DNA of 6,605 nt from Candidatus Pacearchaeota archaeon. GTDB lineage: Archaea > Nanobdellota > Nanobdellia > Pacearchaeales > GW2011-AR1. The notes under the pieces were generated by a model. That model searched no databases. It was not told the origin of the DNA and saw only the letters and a program-made list of their open reading frames with translations. Numbering within the stretch: position 1 is the first letter of the stretch; every line of letters starts with the position of its first letter. Where the stretch lies: assembly GCA_017608985.1 (NCBI GenBank), contig JAFCEV010000029.1, positions 1 through 6,605 of the forward strand, given 5' to 3'. A program made the position numbers and the translations under genes. Shown here one piece after another: positions 5,862 through 6,605 of the stretch.

Positions 5862-6380
5862 TCCCGAGAAAAATTTTATGTCAGAATAAAAAGGAATTCC
5901 TTTTATTTTAAAGATGCTAACTTCTACAAACCAGATTCCAACAACAAAAACTATGCTTCCAAGATACCAGAATATTTGGTGGGTAATATCAAAAAGTGAA
6001 GAGCCTGAAGCATACAAGACACTCAGAAAAAAAATTCTCAAGATATTTATAAGCAAGAGAGATACAAAAGAAACTGCAATTATTTTAATTCTTTTTGCAA
6101 ATTCTATGTTTGGTATAGAAAGATTGAGTATTAACAAAAGATAATATGCAGAACCAGCTATACAGGCATCTATAAGCTCAATAGGAACACAATTGTAAAG
6201 AGTTATTATATTTCCTGAAAGAGAAGTTTCAAAAAATATGCTGAACAAAGCATAGAGAGGGTAAGTAGTTAGGGGAGTGAATATAAAATAAAATAGCCAA
6301 AGATTAGGAAGAGCAACAAGAATCAGAATCAGATACCTTATAAAAACATCTTTTATTCTAGCTGATATTCCCCTTTTCAT
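5817..6380 (-). CDS. Archaeosortase/exosortase-family transpeptidase
   Basis: A 187-residue polytopic membrane protein of the archaeosortase/exosortase superfamily, enzymes that recognise a short C-terminal motif-helix-basic tail on secreted proteins, cleave it and attach the protein to a membrane lipid. The catalytic triad is in family order: C73 in E-L-I-D-A-C-I-A-G-S, R115 in I-N-I-L-R at the end of a helix, and H134 in D-I-T-H. Helices lie at about 13-35, 40-55, 72-90, 98-122 and 134-157, followed by a basic tail rich in Lys. It is short, with no extra domain. In size and context it fits the DPANN-type archaeosortases, but I cannot assign the subfamily. A TATA-like box predicts a leaderless mRNA. 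No protein with a matching sorting tail is visible in this window. Its last 45 bases overlap the convergent transporter-like gene. Confidence 0.85.
   Translation of the reverse strand: MKRGISARIKDVFIRYLILILVALPNLWLFYFIFTPLTTYPLYALFSIFFETSLSGNIITLYNCVPIELIDACIAGSAYYLLLILNLSIPNIEFAKRIKIIAVSFVSLLLINILRIFFLSVLYASGSSLFDITHQIFWYLGSIVFVVGIWFVEVSIFKIKGIPFYSDIKFFSGLKKTGKSKGSNKNK
5889..5909 (+). terminator. Palindrome plus T-run, terminator of the plus-strand membrane-gene operon
   Basis: A perfect 16-bp palindrome (AAAAGGAATTCCTTTT, 5889-5904) is followed by ATTTT. As RNA it gives a 6-bp stem with loop AAUU and a U-run, 28 bases past the transporter-like gene's stop. It lies inside the minus-strand archaeosortase gene. 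The stem is weak (two G-C pairs), and the other strand also shows a U-run, so it could act in both directions. Confidence 0.45.
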
Positions 6381-6400
6381 TAAAAGAACAGCAAAAGAAG

Positions 6401-6410
6401 ATTTAAGTAT
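6401..6410 (-). promoter_or_regulatory. TATA box of the archaeosortase gene
   Basis: On the minus strand the sequence reads ATACTTAAAT, preceded by CCCCAAAA as a TFB element. The centre is about 25 bases from the ATG at 6380, which predicts a leaderless mRNA. No Shine-Dalgarno site is visible before the start codon. Confidence 0.5.
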
Positions 6411-6430
6411 TTTTGGGGTAAATTATAATT

Positions 6431-6604
6431 CTATGTTTTTTGTCCCTTAGTTTGCAAGAGTTCTGTGAACCTTTCATTACCATTTAAACCATCTTGTTTT
6501 TCGTCTATTAAAAATTCTTTATATTCAATCATATTATCATTATTAAGATCAAAAATATAACAAAAAGGGTTTTCAGTTTGTTCTAATCTTTCTGTTAAAG
6601 CAGA
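6431..6604 (-). CDS. C-terminal part of an EF-hand protein (5' end outside window)
   Basis: An open minus-strand frame enters from the right edge and ends at TAG (6433-6431), giving 57 residues. Residues 19-31 of this fragment (DLNNDNMIEYKEF) fit the EF-hand calcium loop at every key place: D1, N3, D5, a main-chain ligand position at 7, I8, E9 and E12, then F13. Fifteen residues after the start of this loop, DEKQDGLNGNERF looks like a second loop that has lost one residue (D1, K3, D5, G6, then Glu at 11 instead of 12), so it is probably degenerate. Paired EF-hands are the normal arrangement. The fragment is hydrophilic with no visible membrane helix, so location and partner domain are unknown. 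It ends 50 bp before the archaeosortase start, in the same direction, but the archaeosortase seems to have its own promoter. Confidence 0.65.
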   Translation of the reverse strand, partial: SALTERLEQTENPFCYIFDLNNDNMIEYKEFLIDEKQDGLNGNERFTELLQTKGQKT

Positions 6605-6605
6605 A

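Noticed and set aside
5914..6144. Plus-strand open frame of 76 codons within the archaeosortase gene
   Set aside because: The opposite strand encodes an archaeosortase with all three catalytic residues; this frame has no protein-like features.

Overview
The window is about 6.6 kb of AT-rich DNA that looks archaeal, most likely from a DPANN lineage of the Pacearchaeota/Woesearchaeota type. This is an inference, with no phylogenetic marker gene to test it. Supporting signs are a Methanococcus-type S-layer protein, a pilin-like protein with a class III signal sequence, an archaeosortase, TATA-box promoters at archaeal spacing, T-tract terminators, and small one-pass membrane proteins in tandem.

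Left part (1-947): the tail of an unidentified plus-strand gene overlaps the start of a pilin-like gene. A winged-helix regulator of the COG4190 type runs towards it, and the two stop codons share bases. Middle part (948-3946): a 371-bp divergent region separates the regulator from a large S-layer gene. It holds promoters for both genes, four copies of a TATAGGG(G) motif in two inverted pairs, and a compact predicted RNA structure just before a strong Shine-Dalgarno site. The S-layer gene ends in a T-rich terminator.

Right part (4055-6605): a plus-strand run holds two paralogous one-pass membrane proteins with four extracytoplasmic cysteines each, then a small integral membrane protein of the 'small multidrug export' family (COG2426). 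This run meets a minus-strand archaeosortase whose 3' end overlaps it by 45 bp. At the right edge is the C-terminal part of a minus-strand gene with a textbook EF-hand loop; it lacks its start and is easy to miss.

Nearly everything here concerns the cell envelope: surface layer, pilin-like fibre subunit, anchored ectodomain proteins, a C-terminal sorting transpeptidase and a membrane transporter-like protein, with one small DNA-binding protein well placed to control S-layer expression. The least explained parts are the S-layer mRNA leader with its repeated TATAGGG(G) motif, and the tandem paralogous ectodomain proteins.
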